The notes below the pieces were generated by a model that was not told where the DNA came from, did no database searches, and was given only the letters and a program-made list of their open reading frames with translations. The translations under genes and the position numbers were made by a program. Positions 27,265-35,759 of a stretch of 50,718 nt of DNA are shown here, one piece after another (the first letter of the stretch is position 1; each line of letters starts with the position of its first letter). The stretch covers positions 1 to 50,718 of the forward strand of contig VGMY01000015.1 of NCBI GenBank assembly GCA_016866255.1, given 5' to 3'. This DNA is from Bacteroidota bacterium. Its GTDB lineage: Bacteria; Bacteroidota; Bacteroidia; Flavobacteriales_D; Crocinitomicaceae.

Positions 27265-29145
27265 ATGCAAGAACGTCCTCTTTCCGATTGGTTGCCCTTA
27301 TCGCTTAAAGAAGCTGAGAAGCGAGGGTGGGAGGCGTTGGATGTGATCTTGGTCTCAGGCGACGCTTACGTGGATCACCCCTCTTTTGGTACCGCCGTTA
27401 TTGGGCGAATCATCGAAGACGAAGGTTTCCGTATTGGAATCATTGCCCAACCCAATTGGCGCGACGACCTTCGGGATTTTAAAAAACTGGGCAAGCCGAA
27501 GTATTTTTTTGGGGTCACTGCTGGATGCATGGATTCTATGGTTAACCATTACACTGCTGGGAAACGGCTGCGTTCTACCGATGCCTACACCCCCGGCGGC
27601 GTAGCAGGATTTCGTCCCGATTATGCCAGTACTGTGTATTCGAATATCTTAAAAGAACTTTTTCCAGATGTTCCCGTATTGCTCGGAGGCATTGAAGCCT
27701 CATTGCGCCGGGTCACCCATTACGATTATTGGGCCGATAAACTTTTTCCCTCCATCTTAATCGATAGTAAAGCCGATGCACTGGTGTATGGCATGGGAGA
27801 ACAACCGCTAAGAGCCTTTCTAAAGTTGTTGAAAAAAGGGGTTCCCTTTCATCAAATTCGCACCTTACCCCAAATTGCCTACGTACATCCTAAATCGGAA
27901 GATGTAATAAAAAACAAACATTGGGAAACGGTTTCTTTGGCGAGCCATGAGGAATGTATGAAGGACAAAGTGGCTTATGCCGCTAATTTTAAAATCGTGG
28001 AGGTAGAAAGCAATAAATTAAGCGCCAACCGAATCCTTCAAGAAGTAGGAGAGGAGCGTTTGGTGGTCAATCCTCCGTACCCTACCATGACGGAAAACGA
28101 GATTGATGCTTCGTTTGAGTTGCCTTATACGCGCTTGCCGCATCCTAAGTATAAAAAGCGCGGCACGATTCCTGCCTACGAAATGATCAAATTCTCGTTG
28201 AACATTCACCGCGGATGTTTTGGGGGGTGTAGCTTTTGTACGATTTCGGCACATCAAGGAAAATTCATTGCCTCGCGCAGCGAAGGATCCATCATGAAGG
28301 AATTAGAGGAAATCGCGGCACATCCGGATTTTAAAGGATACTTATCTGACGTGGGCGGACCATCCGCCAACATGTACAAGATGAAAGGCAAGGACGAAAG
28401 CATTTGCGCCCGTTGCGTAGCTCCAAGTTGCATTCATCCCGTGATCTGCAATAACCTGGACACCTCGCACAAACCCATGACGGAACTCTACCGAAAAATC
28501 GATGCCCATCCAAAAATCAAAAAGGCCTTTGTGGGCTCTGGAATTCGCTACGACTTATTGGTCGACGATTTCAACAAGAACAACGAAGATGGCAACCACG
28601 ACGAGTACTTGGAGCAAGTGGTAACACGTCACGTGAGCGGCCGTTTAAAAGTTGCCCCTGAACACACCGCCGACAATACCCTACGGATGATGCGCAAGCC
28701 TTCGTTCAAATATTTTCACAAGTTCAAGGAAAAGTACGAGGCCATTTCCGCTAAACATCGTTTGAATCAACCCTTAATCCCTTATTTTATTTCCTCGCAC
28801 CCTGGCTGCGAAGAGACGGATATGGCGGAATTAGCTGCGGAAACCAAGGACATGGGCTTTAAATTGGAGCAAGTGCAAGATTTTACCCCAACCCCAATGA
28901 CCGTGGCTGAGGTGATTTACTATACCGGCTTACATCCTTATACCTTAAAACCCGTCTTCACGGCAAGATCACCGGAGGAAAAGAAACATCAGAACCGTTA
29001 TTTTTTCTGGTATAAGCGGGAAAACCAAGAATGGATTTCGAGCCGTTTAAAGCGCGCTGGTCGCGCGGATCTCAGCGACAAACTCGTAGAAAACAGTTCC
29101 CAAAAACCCTTACCGCCCTGGTTAGCTAAACGCAGGGGGAAGTAA
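27265..29145 (+). CDS. ygiQ: YgiQ-family radical SAM protein
   Basis: A 626-residue cytoplasmic radical SAM protein. The [4Fe-4S] motif is CX3CX2C at Cys318, Cys322 and Cys325 (HRGCFGGCSFCTISAHQG). The N-terminal part matches the YgiQ family (FFGVTAGCMDSMVNHYT, LGGIEASLRRVTHYDYW), as does the C-terminal VQDFTPTPMTVAEVIYYTG. The physiological reaction of YgiQ is not known to me. It appears monocistronic. Its cluster could be supplied by the SUF system encoded downstream. Confidence 0.93.
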   Translation: MQERPLSDWLPLSLKEAEKRGWEALDVILVSGDAYVDHPSFGTAVIGRIIEDEGFRIGIIAQPNWRDDLRDFKKLGKPKYFFGVTAGCMDSMVNHYTAGKRLRSTDAYTPGGVAGFRPDYASTVYSNILKELFPDVPVLLGGIEASLRRVTHYDYWADKLFPSILIDSKADALVYGMGEQPLRAFLKLLKKGVPFHQIRTLPQIAYVHPKSEDVIKNKHWETVSLASHEECMKDKVAYAANFKIVEVESNKLSANRILQEVGEERLVVNPPYPTMTENEIDASFELPYTRLPHPKYKKRGTIPAYEMIKFSLNIHRGCFGGCSFCTISAHQGKFIASRSEGSIMKELEEIAAHPDFKGYLSDVGGPSANMYKMKGKDESICARCVAPSCIHPVICNNLDTSHKPMTELYRKIDAHPKIKKAFVGSGIRYDLLVDDFNKNNEDGNHDEYLEQVVTRHVSGRLKVAPEHTADNTLRMMRKPSFKYFHKFKEKYEAISAKHRLNQPLIPYFISSHPGCEETDMAELAAETKDMGFKLEQVQDFTPTPMTVAEVIYYTGLHPYTLKPVFTARSPEEKKHQNRYFFWYKRENQEWISSRLKRAGRADLSDKLVENSSQKPLPPWLAKRRGK

Positions 29146-29229
29146 GATCATTGCCTTCCTTTCGTTTGCACCTCAGCTAGAGCGAAGGATCCCTGATACG
29201 GTCAGTTTTCAGGAGAGGAGCACCGTCCC

Positions 29230-30012
29230 TTAAACGCTTGCCATCGAACTTGCTTGGATCTTGTGTCGAATCCCATCCCACAATTGCATACGCATACGGA
29301 GTGCTTGTTCCGCAACTAGGGTAGCTTCTTCCCACTTAACCGGGTCGTTCTCACAAACTTCGTCCATTAATTTCAATGAGAGGGGACCATGATCTTCGCC
29401 ATCTATTTCAATGTGACGCTCTAAATAGTACAAAAAGCCTTGTACACGCTCAGGGGCTTGAATTTTTAATTCTTTCACCATCTTGAGGAACATGTCGGGA
29501 ATTAAATCCTCTCTTCCGAAGGTGAACAGGGAAGCGATTTCGTGGATTTTTCCGCGGTAAATGACTTCGAACGTGTACCGAACAAAGGCCTTGGTTTCTT
29601 CCGAAATTTGACATGTATTTAGGGCCTCATAAACGGAAACATTCGCTGCGACGCGTTGGGTAAATTGCTGTATTTCTGAACGGTTAGCCCCCAAGGCGGT
29701 CATGGCGTTCACGTACATTTCAAAATGGCTCATGGTTTTGCCCTGCGCATCCACATCGCTTTCTTCTCCAACAACGATTTCATTGATAAAACGGCGTGTT
29801 TCTGCGTTTTGCGTTGGACACCAAGGTACCTGAACACAGGTTAAATGTTGTTGCAAGGTTTTCAGCAAACTCATGAAATCCCACACTGCAAAAACGTGTT
29901 CTTCTGTAAAAGATTTAAGATCCTCAATGCTTGAAACTCTGCTATAAACGGGGTGGGCGATGAGTTCGTTCCGAAGGGGTTGAATACGTGATTTTAACTT
30001 ATTGATACTCAT
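29230..30012 (-). CDS. DUF3050 protein, possible haem-oxygenase-like fold
   Basis: A 260-residue, mostly helical cytoplasmic protein matching DUF3050. Acidic and histidine residues that could form a metal site occur in EEHVFAVWDF (His39), EIVVGEESDVDAQGKTMSHFEMY (His96), RGKIHEIASLF (His157) and LERHIEIDGEDHGPLS (Glu199, His200, Asp207, His208). This pattern resembles haem-oxygenase-like di-iron proteins, but the assignment is inference. Its ATG lies one base after the aspS stop, so it is co-transcribed with aspS; the partnership with a tRNA synthetase is unexplained. Confidence 0.75.
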   Translation of the reverse strand: MSINKLKSRIQPLRNELIAHPVYSRVSSIEDLKSFTEEHVFAVWDFMSLLKTLQQHLTCVQVPWCPTQNAETRRFINEIVVGEESDVDAQGKTMSHFEMYVNAMTALGANRSEIQQFTQRVAANVSVYEALNTCQISEETKAFVRYTFEVIYRGKIHEIASLFTFGREDLIPDMFLKMVKELKIQAPERVQGFLYYLERHIEIDGEDHGPLSLKLMDEVCENDPVKWEEATLVAEQALRMRMQLWDGIRHKIQASSMASV

Positions 30013-30013
30013 A

Positions 30014-31756
30014 TTATGTAATCTTGATTCCTAATTCGTTCAATTGAGTAGGTTCTAGGGTTGAGGGGGCATCAATCATCGTATCTCTTCCGCTGTTGTT
30101 TTTAGGAAAGGCGATGAAATCTCGAATCGATTCCTCGCCAGACATGGTCGCTATCAGGCGGTCCAAACCAAAGGCTAAGCCACCATGCGGTGGCGCACCG
30201 TATTCAAAGGCGCCCATTAAAAAGCCAAATTGTTCTTGCGCTTGTTCCGGCGTAAAACCAAGCAAGGAGAACATTTTTTCTTGCAAGCCTCGGTCATGAA
30301 TTCGAATGGATCCGCCGCCCAATTCCACGCCGTTCATGGCTAAATCATAGGCATTAGCGCATATCGCACTTGGATTAGAATCCATAAGTGCTATATCTTC
30401 TACTTTAGGAGAGGTAAAGGGGTGGTGCATAGCAAAGAACCTTCCAGAGGCTTCGTCCTTTTCTAATAAGGGAAAATCTAAAACCCATACAGGACAAAAT
30501 GCTCCCGTATTTCGGAGTCCTTGTTGCTGAGCTACATGAAGTCGAAGTTCATTCATTTGAGTTTGTGTTTTAGCTAATTCCCCACATAAAATCAATAACA
30601 AATCACCGGCCTTAATGTTGTGCATTACAGCCACGAATTGAAAGTCGGACTCGCTGTAGAATTTATCCACGGAAGACTTGATACTCCCATCCGAATTATA
30701 CTTTACGTAAACCATTCCTTTGGCGTCAATTTGCGGACGCTTTACCCATTCGGTGAGTTCATCCAATTGTTTCCGCGTATATTCCGCGGCACCTTCCACC
30801 ACAATGCCTACGACAGCTTCTGCTTGATCAAAGAGGGCAAATCCCTTTCCTTTCAATGCGTCGAGGTATTGAAATTTCATGCCAAACCGAAGATCCGGTT
30901 TATCCGAACCGTAAGTGCGAATCGCTTCTGCATAGGTCATGCGTGGAAAAGGTCGGTCAAAATGAATATCTTTAATTTCAGCGAATAAATGCTTAATTAG
31001 GCCTTCAAATACGTTCAAAACATCTTCTTGTTCCACAAAGGACATCTCGCAGTCAATTTGTGTAAACTCCGGTTGGCGGTCTGCGCGCAAATCTTCGTCT
31101 CGGAAGCATTTTACAATTTGATAGTATCGGTCCATGCCAGAAACCATTAGGAGTTGTTTAAAGGTTTGTGGCGACTGGGGTAAAGCGTAAAATTGTCCGG
31201 GGTTCATGCGGCTCGGCACGATAAAGTCTCTTGCTCCCTCCGGGGTAGATTTTATTAGCACGGGAGTTTCAACATCCATAAATCCTAAACCATCGAGGTA
31301 TTTACGGGTTTCGAGGGCCACCTTATTTCTTAGAATGAGTTTTTGTTGGACAGGTGTTCTGCGCAAGTCCAGGTAACGGTATTGCATGCGAAGCTCATCC
31401 CCACCATCGGTTTGGTCCTCGAGGGTGAAAGGTGGGATTTTTGAAGCATTCAGAACCTTAAAATCCGTCACGCTGATTTCAATGTCACCGGTAGGGATGT
31501 TGGTGTTTTTATTCGTTCGCTCTATTACGGTTCCACGGGCTTGAACCACGAATTCCCTTCCGAGCTTTCGGGCCTCCAAACACAGTGGAGCGTTTTTGTC
31601 CATGTTAAAGGCCAATTGGGTAATACCATATCGGTCCCTTAAATCGATAAAGGTCAATCCTCCTAAATCCCGGGATTTTTGTACCCATCCACTGAGGGTT
31701 ACAGTCGTACCGATATGTTCGGACCTCAGTTCTCCGCAGGTGTTTGTTCTGAACAT
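30014..31756 (-). CDS. aspS: Aspartate--tRNA ligase
   Basis: A class II synthetase of the long bacterial type, 580 residues from the ATG at 31756 ([16 protein letters not shown]). It has an N-terminal OB-fold anticodon domain ([26 protein letters not shown]), motif 2 ([19 protein letters not shown]), the bacterial GAD insertion and motif 3 ([14 protein letters not shown]). The frame extends to a TTG 12 bases upstream, which I reject. It is the first gene of aspS-DUF3050. An exact -7 box lies nine bases upstream. Confidence 0.97.
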   Translation of the reverse strand: MFRTNTCGELRSEHIGTTVTLSGWVQKSRDLGGLTFIDLRDRYGITQLAFNMDKNAPLCLEARKLGREFVVQARGTVIERTNKNTNIPTGDIEISVTDFKVLNASKIPPFTLEDQTDGGDELRMQYRYLDLRRTPVQQKLILRNKVALETRKYLDGLGFMDVETPVLIKSTPEGARDFIVPSRMNPGQFYALPQSPQTFKQLLMVSGMDRYYQIVKCFRDEDLRADRQPEFTQIDCEMSFVEQEDVLNVFEGLIKHLFAEIKDIHFDRPFPRMTYAEAIRTYGSDKPDLRFGMKFQYLDALKGKGFALFDQAEAVVGIVVEGAAEYTRKQLDELTEWVKRPQIDAKGMVYVKYNSDGSIKSSVDKFYSESDFQFVAVMHNIKAGDLLLILCGELAKTQTQMNELRLHVAQQQGLRNTGAFCPVWVLDFPLLEKDEASGRFFAMHHPFTSPKVEDIALMDSNPSAICANAYDLAMNGVELGGGSIRIHDRGLQEKMFSLLGFTPEQAQEQFGFLMGAFEYGAPPHGGLAFGLDRLIATMSGEESIRDFIAFPKNNSGRDTMIDAPSTLEPTQLNELGIKIT

Positions 31757-31765
31757 TTTTTTCCA

Positions 31766-31773
31766 CAAAGTTA
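31766..31773 (-). promoter_or_regulatory. -7 box for aspS
   Basis: Minus-strand TAACTTTG, exact TAnnTTTG, nine bases before the aspS ATG. The predicted leader is only a few bases long. Confidence 0.45.
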
Positions 31774-31913
31774 ATCAAGAATTGTCGTTGATTTTTCTAT
31801 TTTAAGGGGGCTTGTTCACTAACTCATTGAAAATGTTATACATAAACAGCTAAATATTCATTTAATAGCGTAAAGTTTATTGCTATCAGTACCTTAAAAG
31901 AAATAAATAAGGT

Positions 31914-32027
31914 ATGAATTTGTTAGCGAGCACTCCCGGGATGGAAAGTTTCTTCATTGTACTTGGAGTTATTGCCCTGATTTTTGGGATCGCTTATTTC
32001 GTAAGTGATAGCCCTGCGGAGGAATAA
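31914..32027 (+). CDS. Small single-span membrane protein (37 aa)
   Basis: A short reading frame with ATG at 31914 and TAA at 32025-32027. The protein begins MNLLASTPGMESF, has one continuous hydrophobic helix (FFIVLGVIALIFGIAYFV) and ends in an acidic tail (SDSPAEE). It lies alone in a 440-base gap between the divergent starts/ends of aspS and glyS. Such peptides often join respiratory or transport complexes, but nothing here identifies a partner. The amino-acid pattern is too membrane-like for random sequence; still unproven. The remaining gap sequence shows no gene; a CCTTAG/CTAAGG stem at 32166-32185 lacks a T-run. Confidence 0.55.
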   Translation: MNLLASTPGMESFFIVLGVIALIFGIAYFVSDSPAEE

Positions 32028-32198
32028 AACTCAAAAATTTCCAAACGCTTTAAACCGGTGCTATAGCTGATGGCATCCTGCTAGGTTTTGGAAAACACAT
32101 TGAAGTTCCTCATCCATACCGGCATTGTTTTTCTCCTTTTTTTGAGCAAAAACACACACCACCCTCCTTAGAAATCAACCTAAGGGCACCAAATTATC

Positions 32199-33740
32199 CT
32201 AATGCAATTTGGAAAGCAATGCCGACCAACTGCAATGGGATTGTAAATATTCGGTTAAAGTTTGAATCCCTATTCGTTCCTGTAACATCGTATCGCGGTG
32301 GCGAATAGTAACCGTTTCGTTTTGCAAACTTTCGTGATCAACGGTAATAGCAAAGGGCGTTCCAATGGCGTCTTGACGGCGATAGCGTTTTCCAATGGAA
32401 TCTTTTTCATCGTACTGGACGGTGTAGTTCATCCTAAGCATTTGAATAATTTCTTGGGCTTTTTCTGGTAAGCCGTCTTTTTTCACCAAGGGAAGTACAG
32501 CAATTTTATAAGGAGCCAAAGCCGGAGGGATTTTAAGTACGGTTCGTTCACTTCCGTCCTCTAGTTTTTCTTCGTGATACGAGGCCGTGAGGACGGATAA
32601 AAACAAGCGGTCTAACCCTACCGACGTTTCAATGACGTAGGGCACATAACTTTCGTTGGTGGAGGGGTCAAAATATTGAAGTTTTTTTCCTGAGTGCATT
32701 TCGTGTTGCTTTAAATCGAAATCAGTTCTCGAATGAATTCCCTCCAATTCCTTGAAGCCCATTGGAAAATTGAACTCAATATCGCAGGCCGCATTCGCGT
32801 AATGCGCAAGTTTTATGTGGTCGTGAAAACGGTAATTACCTTCTCCCATGCCCAGATTGAGGTGCCATTTTTTTCTTGCTTCTTTCCAGTGTTCGTACCA
32901 CATTAATTCTTCGCCGGGTTTTACGAAAAATTGCATTTCCATTTGTTCAAATTCTCGCATGCGAAAGATAAATTGCCGGGCTACAATTTCATTGCGAAAG
33001 GCCTTTCCGATTTGGGCAATGCCAAAAGGAATCTTCATTCTACCGGATTTCTGTACGTTTAAAAAGTTTACAAATATTCCTTGTGCGGTCTCTGGTCTTA
33101 GATAAATCGTTGAAGATTCTCCTGCAACGGAGCCTAAAGAAGTCGAGAACATGAGGTTGAACTGACGAACCTCTGTCCAGTTTTTGGATCCTGAAATAGG
33201 ACAAACAATTTCCAAGTCAAGAATCAGTTGTCTTAAATCTTCCAAATTACTATCGTTGAGGGCTTTTTTCATGCGGTGATGCACCTCGTTGATTTTCTCT
33301 TGGGTCCTCAAGACGTTGGGATTGGTTGCTAAAAACTGCTCCATGTCGAAAGCATCTCCAAAGCGTTTTTCACCTTTCTCAACTTCTTTTTGAATTTTCT
33401 GGTTTTGCTTTTCCAGGTACTCTTCTAATAAGACATCAGCGCGGTAGCGTTTTTTCGAGTCTTTGTTATCAATAAGTGGATCATTAAAGGCGTCTACGTG
33501 ACCGGAGGCTTTCCAAGTGGTTGGATGCATGAAAATGGCAGAGTCAATGCCGACAATATGGCTATTCAATTGTGTCATGCATTTCCACCAATACGTTTTG
33601 ATGTTATTTTTTAATTCGACTCCCATTTGTCCGTAGTCGTAGGTGGCCGCGAGTCCGTCGTAAATTTCAGAAGAAGGAAATATGAATCCGTATTCTTTGC
33701 AATGGGAAATAAGATCTTTTAACCGGTCTTTTGGTTCCAT
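32199..33740 (-). CDS. glyS: Glycine--tRNA ligase (single-chain dimeric type)
   Basis: A class II synthetase of the alpha2 type found in archaea, eukaryotes and many Bacteroidota, not the alpha2beta2 type of E. coli. The 513-residue protein has the N-terminal GFIFPSSEIYDGLAATYDYGQ segment, motif 2 (FRNEIVARQFIFRMREFEQME), the HSRTDFDLKQHEMHSG region, motif 3 (VIETSVGLDRLFLSVL) and a C-terminal anticodon-binding domain. The ATG at 33740 is four bases after an exact -7 box. Confidence 0.96.
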   Translation of the reverse strand: MEPKDRLKDLISHCKEYGFIFPSSEIYDGLAATYDYGQMGVELKNNIKTYWWKCMTQLNSHIVGIDSAIFMHPTTWKASGHVDAFNDPLIDNKDSKKRYRADVLLEEYLEKQNQKIQKEVEKGEKRFGDAFDMEQFLATNPNVLRTQEKINEVHHRMKKALNDSNLEDLRQLILDLEIVCPISGSKNWTEVRQFNLMFSTSLGSVAGESSTIYLRPETAQGIFVNFLNVQKSGRMKIPFGIAQIGKAFRNEIVARQFIFRMREFEQMEMQFFVKPGEELMWYEHWKEARKKWHLNLGMGEGNYRFHDHIKLAHYANAACDIEFNFPMGFKELEGIHSRTDFDLKQHEMHSGKKLQYFDPSTNESYVPYVIETSVGLDRLFLSVLTASYHEEKLEDGSERTVLKIPPALAPYKIAVLPLVKKDGLPEKAQEIIQMLRMNYTVQYDEKDSIGKRYRRQDAIGTPFAITVDHESLQNETVTIRHRDTMLQERIGIQTLTEYLQSHCSWSALLSKLH

Positions 33741-33744
33741 GTTT

Positions 33745-33752
33745 CAAAGATA
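33745..33752 (-). promoter_or_regulatory. -7 box for glyS, leaderless spacing
   Basis: Minus-strand TATCTTTG, exact TAnnTTTG, then AAAC, then the glyS ATG. The start codon is where transcription should begin. No good -33 TTG upstream. Confidence 0.55.
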
Positions 33753-33804
33753 AAGCCATTTTAAGGAGTAGGGTTATTCGGCCTTTACTTTTATTTACAT
33801 TGAA

Positions 33805-33834
33805 TTGTCAAGTACGCTGAATTGATTAGTTTTG
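33805..33834 (+). promoter_or_regulatory. Promoter directly abutting the cyclase-family gene
   Basis: TTG (33805-33807), a 19-base spacer, then TAGTTTTG (33827-33834), which touches the first of two consecutive ATG codons. Either the mRNA is leaderless and uses the second ATG, or this match is fortuitous. Confidence 0.45.
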
Positions 33835-34578
33835 ATGATGAAATTGTTTTTAGATGCTACAGCCTACATAGATACTCGTGATTTTACAGACCTTTCAATC
33901 GGCGTTGCCCCATCAGGTGTTCAAGCATGGTATTTGAATCCTCCACGTATTGAGCCGGTTACGGAAAATGGGTTCGTAGGAAGCGTAGCACTGGGGGGAG
34001 GTGTAAATTTTCGCAACATTTACTTTAATCCTCATGGACATGGAACTCACACGGAATCCTACGGTCACATCGCGCGCGAAGTGTTTCCCATTTCAACATG
34101 TTTCCATAAGTACATATTTCGCGCAAGATTAATTACCCTTACTCCGGAAAACCATGGCGATGACAGGGTAATTACCGCCGATCAATTGATGAAAGCCCTT
34201 CCTTCAGGCGCTGTTGAAGCCTTGTTGATACGAACCTTACCGAACGACGCAACAAAGCAAGGGTTTAATTATTCCAATACGAATCCGCCCTTCATGCACA
34301 AGCACTGTGTCGATGTATTGAATTCCTGTGGCGTGAACCATTTGTTGGTGGATATTCCGTCGGTGGATAAAGAACGGGATGGAGGAGAACTTGCTTTTCA
34401 TCACACTTTTTGGGAGGTGCCTGAAAATCCAAATCCCCACAGAACGATAACCGAATTGATTTTCGTTCCGAATTTTTTATCTGACGGGGAATACCTGCTC
34501 GAATTACAAGTATCCAATTTCGAGAACGATGCTGCACCCAGCAGACCTCTTTTATATCCAATAAAAAAGGAAGCATAA
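33835..34578 (+). CDS. Cyclase-family hydrolase (kynurenine-formamidase-like fold)
   Basis: About 247 residues matching the cyclase family (Pfam Cyclase), metal-dependent amide hydrolases that include bacterial kynurenine formamidase. The metal-binding motif appears as PHGHGTHTESYGH (His66, His68, His71, His77 counted from the second ATG), where classic members have HxGTHxDxPxH; Glu replaces Asp. Later conserved parts are LIRTLPN and LLVDIPSVDKERDGG. Two adjacent ATG codons (33835, 33838) are equally possible starts. Substrate unknown; no other kynurenine-pathway gene is in the window. Confidence 0.85.
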   Translation: MMKLFLDATAYIDTRDFTDLSIGVAPSGVQAWYLNPPRIEPVTENGFVGSVALGGGVNFRNIYFNPHGHGTHTESYGHIAREVFPISTCFHKYIFRARLITLTPENHGDDRVITADQLMKALPSGAVEALLIRTLPNDATKQGFNYSNTNPPFMHKHCVDVLNSCGVNHLLVDIPSVDKERDGGELAFHHTFWEVPENPNPHRTITELIFVPNFLSDGEYLLELQVSNFENDAAPSRPLLYPIKKEA

Positions 34579-34587
34579 ACTTCCTTT
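34566..34587 (+). terminator. Hairpin overlapping the cyclase stop codon
   Basis: AAAGGAAG, loop CATAAA, CTTCCTTT: an 8-bp stem whose loop contains the cyclase TAA stop codon. It is followed by CTATTG, a poor T-run, so termination would be weak; a translating ribosome would prevent the hairpin from forming. Confidence 0.4.
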
Positions 34588-34620
34588 CTATTGTAGTAGG
34601 CATAATGCCTTGGGAACTCT

Positions 34621-34735
34621 AAAAAAACAGGGGCTTCTCTAACTAAACTGAGATCTTAAACTTTTGACTAGAAAATTTCTGCCTCTCCAAGCAGTAAATC
34701 AGTTTAAGAAGCCACCTGTATCTCTCCTTATTTCT
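34621..34735 (-). ncRNA. Candidate structured small RNA with U-tail
   Basis: The 394-base gap between the cyclase gene and the next gene holds a long imperfect inverted repeat. ACAGG pairs with CCTGT, GGCTTCT with AGAAGCC (34627-34638 and 34707-34719, one bulged base), and TAAACTGA with TCAGTTTA (34644-34651 and 34699-34706). Inside lie smaller hairpins (CTGC/GCAG and TTTT/AAAA). On the minus strand the outer stem is followed by seven T residues, as in an intrinsic terminator, and TATCTTTA at 34748-34741 is a near-consensus -7 box, giving an RNA of about 115 bases. Family unknown; 6S-like or Flavo-1-type RNAs of Bacteroidota should be compared. No coding frame is convincing here. Confidence 0.5.
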
Positions 34736-34971
34736 ATCTCTAAAGATAAATTTTCAGGATTGTATTTTGTTTTTAAATGAATATTTGCCGAGTTTGAATG
34801 AAAATCGAGGTCAATTTTTTGAGAATCAAGGTTAAAATACGTAATAATACATAGTCAGTGTTATGTAACATTTTGTATTTTAATGCGTAAACCCGCTTCA
34901 ACGAGGCTGCATGGTTAATTAAACATGCATCTTTGGAGCAGATAAAGGGAATACTAACTAAAAATTTAGCC

Positions 34972-35295
34972 ATGAAAACAACTTATTTGATCTTCGTTTT
35001 CTTATTAGGATGGTTTACAAATGGTTTTGCACATAATGAGATTCCATACAATTTGGAAGACGATAAAATTCAAATTACTTACAATTCATCGAAGGGAGAC
35101 GCCTCAATTGTTTGGTCAGATATGCGAATTGAATTCATTGAAATTATTGCCTCAAACGGACAATTTATGCCTGTAATTCCAGTATTCGATGCGAAGTCGC
35201 TGCACATGAACGATTTAATGAGCGGAACGTATACGTTAATCTTCAAAACAGCTTCTGAAGAACTCTATTCAAGGACGATTGAAGTTAATCGATAA
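34972..35295 (+). CDS. Small secreted protein resembling an isolated T9SS sorting domain
   Basis: A 107-residue protein from ATG 34972 (MKTTYLIFVFLLGWFTNGFA signal peptide). The mature ~85 residues look like a single C-terminal sorting-type beta-sandwich: DASIVWSDMRIEFIEIIASNG, then FDAKSLHMNDLMSGTYTLIF and a final strand SRTIEV. No cargo domain precedes it. It could be a periplasmic protein with the same fold, or a domain that works in trans. Its own terminator follows. CATCTTTG at 34928-34935 is a weak -7 candidate. Confidence 0.7.
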   Translation: MKTTYLIFVFLLGWFTNGFAHNEIPYNLEDDKIQITYNSSKGDASIVWSDMRIEFIEIIASNGQFMPVIPVFDAKSLHMNDLMSGTYTLIFKTASEELYSRTIEVNR

Positions 35296-35331
35296 TCTTC
35301 TGGAAAGTTACCTGTACTTTCCTTATTTCAG

Positions 35332-35360
35332 AAATCCCTAAACTGTTTTAGGGATTTTTT
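35332..35360 (+). terminator. Intrinsic terminator before the suf operon
   Basis: AAATCCCTAAA, loop CTGT, TTTAGGGATTT and three more T residues: an 11-bp stem 37 bases after the stop at 35295. A smaller stem (GGAAAGT/ACTTTCC, 35302-35322) precedes it. Confidence 0.8.
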
Positions 35361-35371
35361 GTTGTTATTAC

Positions 35372-35403
35372 TTGGAGGGAATATCTCTTTTGTGGTATCT
35401 TTG
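35372..35403 (+). promoter_or_regulatory. Promoter of the suf operon
   Basis: TTG (35372-35374), a 21-base spacer and TATCTTTG (35396-35403), an exact -7 box, 30 bases before the ATG of the first gene. Confidence 0.65.
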
Positions 35404-35433
35404 CGAAGATTATTTAAAATTGTTCTAAATAAG

Positions 35434-35757
35434 ATGATAACAGTAACAGATCAGGCCAAAAAACAAGCGCTTCGCTTAATGGAGGACGAAGGAAAGGAAG
35501 GATATTTTATTCGAGTTGGGGTTTCCGGGGGTGGATGTTCGGGTTTAATGTACCAATTAACCTTTGATAACAACCAAGGCGATCAAGATTCTTCGTTTGA
35601 AAATAACGGAATCAAAGTAGTTGTGGATCGTAAAAGTTATTTGTACCTCATTGGTACGACTTTGGATTTCTCAGGAGGATTAAATGGCAAAGGTTTTATT
35701 TTCAACAACCCAAATGCGGATAGAACCTGCGGTTGTGGAGAGTCTTTTTCGGTGTAG
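35434..35757 (+). CDS. Iron-sulfur cluster A-type carrier (IscA/SufA/HesB family)
   Basis: A 107-residue A-type carrier that takes Fe-S clusters from the SUF scaffold to target proteins. The three ligand cysteines are present: Cys35 ([10 protein letters not shown]) and Cys99/Cys101 in TCGCGESF. The true start is the ATG at 35434 ([13 protein letters not shown]); an open frame extends 75 bases further upstream but crosses the promoter. It heads the suf operon and ends two bases before sufB. Confidence 0.94.
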   Translation: MITVTDQAKKQALRLMEDEGKEGYFIRVGVSGGGCSGLMYQLTFDNNQGDQDSSFENNGIKVVVDRKSYLYLIGTTLDFSGGLNGKGFIFNNPNADRTCGCGESFSV

Positions 35758-35759
35758 TC

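Noticed and set aside
32166..32185. CCTTAG/CTAAGG stem near the glyS stop as a terminator
   Set aside because: No T-run follows on either strand and the loop is eight bases; not supported as a terminator.
34627..34719. Inverted repeat as a MITE
   Set aside because: The terminal inverted repeats would fit, but no target-site duplication is visible and a U7 tail plus inner hairpins favour an RNA; copy number could not be checked.
34773..34973. A 66-codon minus-strand frame in the 34.6-35.0 kb gap
   Set aside because: Very rich in Lys, Ile and Leu as expected from AT-rich non-coding sequence, no domain, and its start overlaps the plus-strand gene.
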